Under the pieces are notes generated by a model. That model was not told the origin of the DNA, ran no database searches, and saw only the letters and a list, made by a program, of their open reading frames with translations. A stretch of 6,262 nt of DNA from the NCBI GenBank assembly GCA_030650265.1, contig JAUSEJ010000342.1, positions 1 to 6,262 of the forward strand, written 5' to 3'. A program made the position numbers and the translations under genes. Origin of the DNA: Dehalococcoidia bacterium (GTDB lineage Bacteria; Chloroflexota; Dehalococcoidia; JACPQF01). Position 1 is the first letter of the stretch. The number at the start of each line of letters is the position of its first letter. Positions 5,150-6,262 of the stretch are shown in pieces.

Positions 5150-6262
5150 TAGCCGAACTTATTTCCACTGAAACACCCATTGAGAAAGCGCTGCTATTAG
5201 CCGTTGAAACAGTCAAGGGTTCTAGACTGTGGCCGATCCAGGATTCTCTGGATGAATTGGCGCAGTTGGTCGACACGGCCGGGGCCGAGGTCGTCGGGAG
5301 GATAGTGCAGCGATTGCCTAACCCACACCCGGCCCATTACGTTGGCAGCGGCAAGCTAACCGAGGCTGTAGAAGAGAAGGAGACTCTGGGCTATACTCTC
5401 GTGGTATGCGATGACGAACTTTCTCCGGCTCAACAGCGAGGCCTCGAAAAGGCCTTGGACGTCAAAGTGCTGGATCGCACAGCGCTCATTCTGGATATCT
5501 TCGCTCGCCGGGCGCGTACCCATGAGGGCCGCCTGCAGGTCGAGTTGGCCCAGCACGAGTATCTGTTGCCGCGTCTTGCCGGCCAGTGGAGCCATTTGGA
5601 GCGATTGGGAGGCGGGATTGGCACGAGGGGGCCGGGAGAAAGCCAGCTAGAAACCGATAGACGACAGATCAGGACGCACATTTCAAGATTGAAAGCCGAG
5701 ATCGAGGAGGTGCGAAAGCATCGGGCCCTGTATAGGCACCAGCGACGACGAACCGGCGTCCCGGTGGTTTCTCTGGTGGGGTATACGAACGCTGGTAAGA
5801 GCACTCTTCTCAACGCCCTGACCGATGCGGGAGTTCTCTCGGAGGACAAACTCTTCGCGACTCTAGATCCCACTACACGGAAGGTGATATTGCCCAATAA
5901 GCAGGAAATACTGCTCACCGATACAGTGGGATTCATTCAGAAGTTGCCGACAGCCCTGGTGGCCGCCTTCAGGGCTACTTTAGAGGAACTGGCAGAAGGC
6001 GAGGTGCTCGTCCACGTTGTTGACATAACTCACCGTAATGCGGCAGAGCAAGCGCAAGTTGTGCTTAACCTGCTCAAAGAACTGAACTTATCCGAGAAGC
6101 CCGTGGTCACCGTATTCAACAAGGTGGACCGTTACCTGAAGGCGGGAGAGCCTATTCCCGAGGAATGGCTTGAACTGGCTATAGGCTATCCAAATGCCGT
6201 GTTCATCTCGGCTGCCGAACGAATCGGGCTCGATGGGTTTTTCGCCAAGGTCCAGGATTTGC
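5149..6262 (+). CDS. hflX: Ribosome-associated GTPase HflX (3' end missing)
   Basis: HflX binds the 50S subunit and, in characterised bacteria, splits stalled 70S ribosomes under stress using GTP. About 371 codons are visible and the gene runs off the window; E. coli HflX is about 426 aa. Counting from ATA 5149 as residue 1, the N-terminal domain shows DTAGAEVVG (42-50), YVGSGKL (64-70) and DDELSPAQQ (88-96). The signature GGGIGTRGPGESQLETDRR starts at 154. The G domain has G1 GYTNAGKST (211-219), G2 FATLDPTTR (236-244), G3 DTVGF (258-262), G4 NKVD (324-327) and G5 SA (354-355). All GTP-binding motifs are intact. The frame is closed upstream by TAA at 5125-5127. No ATG occurs in the visible frame, and the first TTG is at 5257, inside the conserved domain. 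The start is therefore taken as ATA 5149, overlapping the dapL stop by one base; this start is uncertain. Confidence 0.9.
   Translation, partial: MAELISTETPIEKALLLAVETVKGSRLWPIQDSLDELAQLVDTAGAEVVGRIVQRLPNPHPAHYVGSGKLTEAVEEKETLGYTLVVCDDELSPAQQRGLEKALDVKVLDRTALILDIFARRARTHEGRLQVELAQHEYLLPRLAGQWSHLERLGGGIGTRGPGESQLETDRRQIRTHISRLKAEIEEVRKHRALYRHQRRRTGVPVVSLVGYTNAGKSTLLNALTDAGVLSEDKLFATLDPTTRKVILPNKQEILLTDTVGFIQKLPTALVAAFRATLEELAEGEVLVHVVDITHRNAAEQAQVVLNLLKELNLSEKPVVTVFNKVDRYLKAGEPIPEEWLELAIGYPNAVFISAAERIGLDGFFAKVQDL

Noticed and set aside
5161..5163. ATT at 5161 as an infC-like hflX start
   Set aside because: The only Shine-Dalgarno sequence (5138-5142) would be 18 bases away and nothing closer is present. 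ATA 5149 has ideal spacing.
5430..5936. Minus-strand open frame (168 codons) opposite hflX
   Set aside because: It is Ser/Arg-rich without domain motifs and fully antisense to the conserved HflX GTPase.

Overview
The window is a compact block of housekeeping genes from a bacterial chromosome. All seven genes lie on the + strand: pgk (3' end only), apgM, tpiA, miaA, dapF, dapL and hflX (5' part only). Gaps run from 60 bases down to 13-base and 1-base overlaps. I saw no RNA gene, insertion sequence, CRISPR array or phage gene. The likely source is a Chloroflexota bacterium, probably Dehalococcoidia-like. This is inferred from the archaeal-type phosphoglycerate mutase, the DapL aminotransferase next to dapF, and the general look of the HflX and TpiA proteins. 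It rests on recalled family knowledge, not on a database search.

Region 1 (1-2100) is a lower-glycolysis/gluconeogenesis block: phosphoglycerate kinase, cofactor-independent phosphoglycerate mutase and triosephosphate isomerase. Region 2 (2088-3014) is miaA, a tRNA A37 prenyltransferase whose start lies inside the end of tpiA. Region 3 (3015-3074) is the only gap over 50 bases. It carries a perfect TATAAT at its left edge, a 7-bp stem-loop, and a near-repeat of the dapF ribosome-binding segment, so a second transcript may begin here. Region 4 (3075-5149) holds dapF and dapL. These encode the two consecutive enzymes that convert tetrahydrodipicolinate to LL- and then meso-diaminopimelate, giving a short aminotransferase route to lysine. 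Region 5 (5149-6262) is hflX, a ribosome-associated GTPase cut by the window edge.

The most interesting point is the start of hflX. Its conserved reading frame has no ATG anywhere in the visible part. The first GTG or TTG falls inside the conserved N-terminal domain. A good Shine-Dalgarno sequence sits six bases before an ATA codon that overlaps the dapL stop (TAATA). One base change would make the classic TAATG stop-start junction. hflX therefore appears to use the very rare AUA start, or carries a start-codon mutation or base-call error. Other points to check are a Cys in place of the near-invariant Ser after the catalytic His of TpiA, an Arg in its C-terminal phosphate loop, and a Glu at a metal-ligand His position in ApgM. 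I found no evidence of a wholly new biological system; the region is mostly ordinary.
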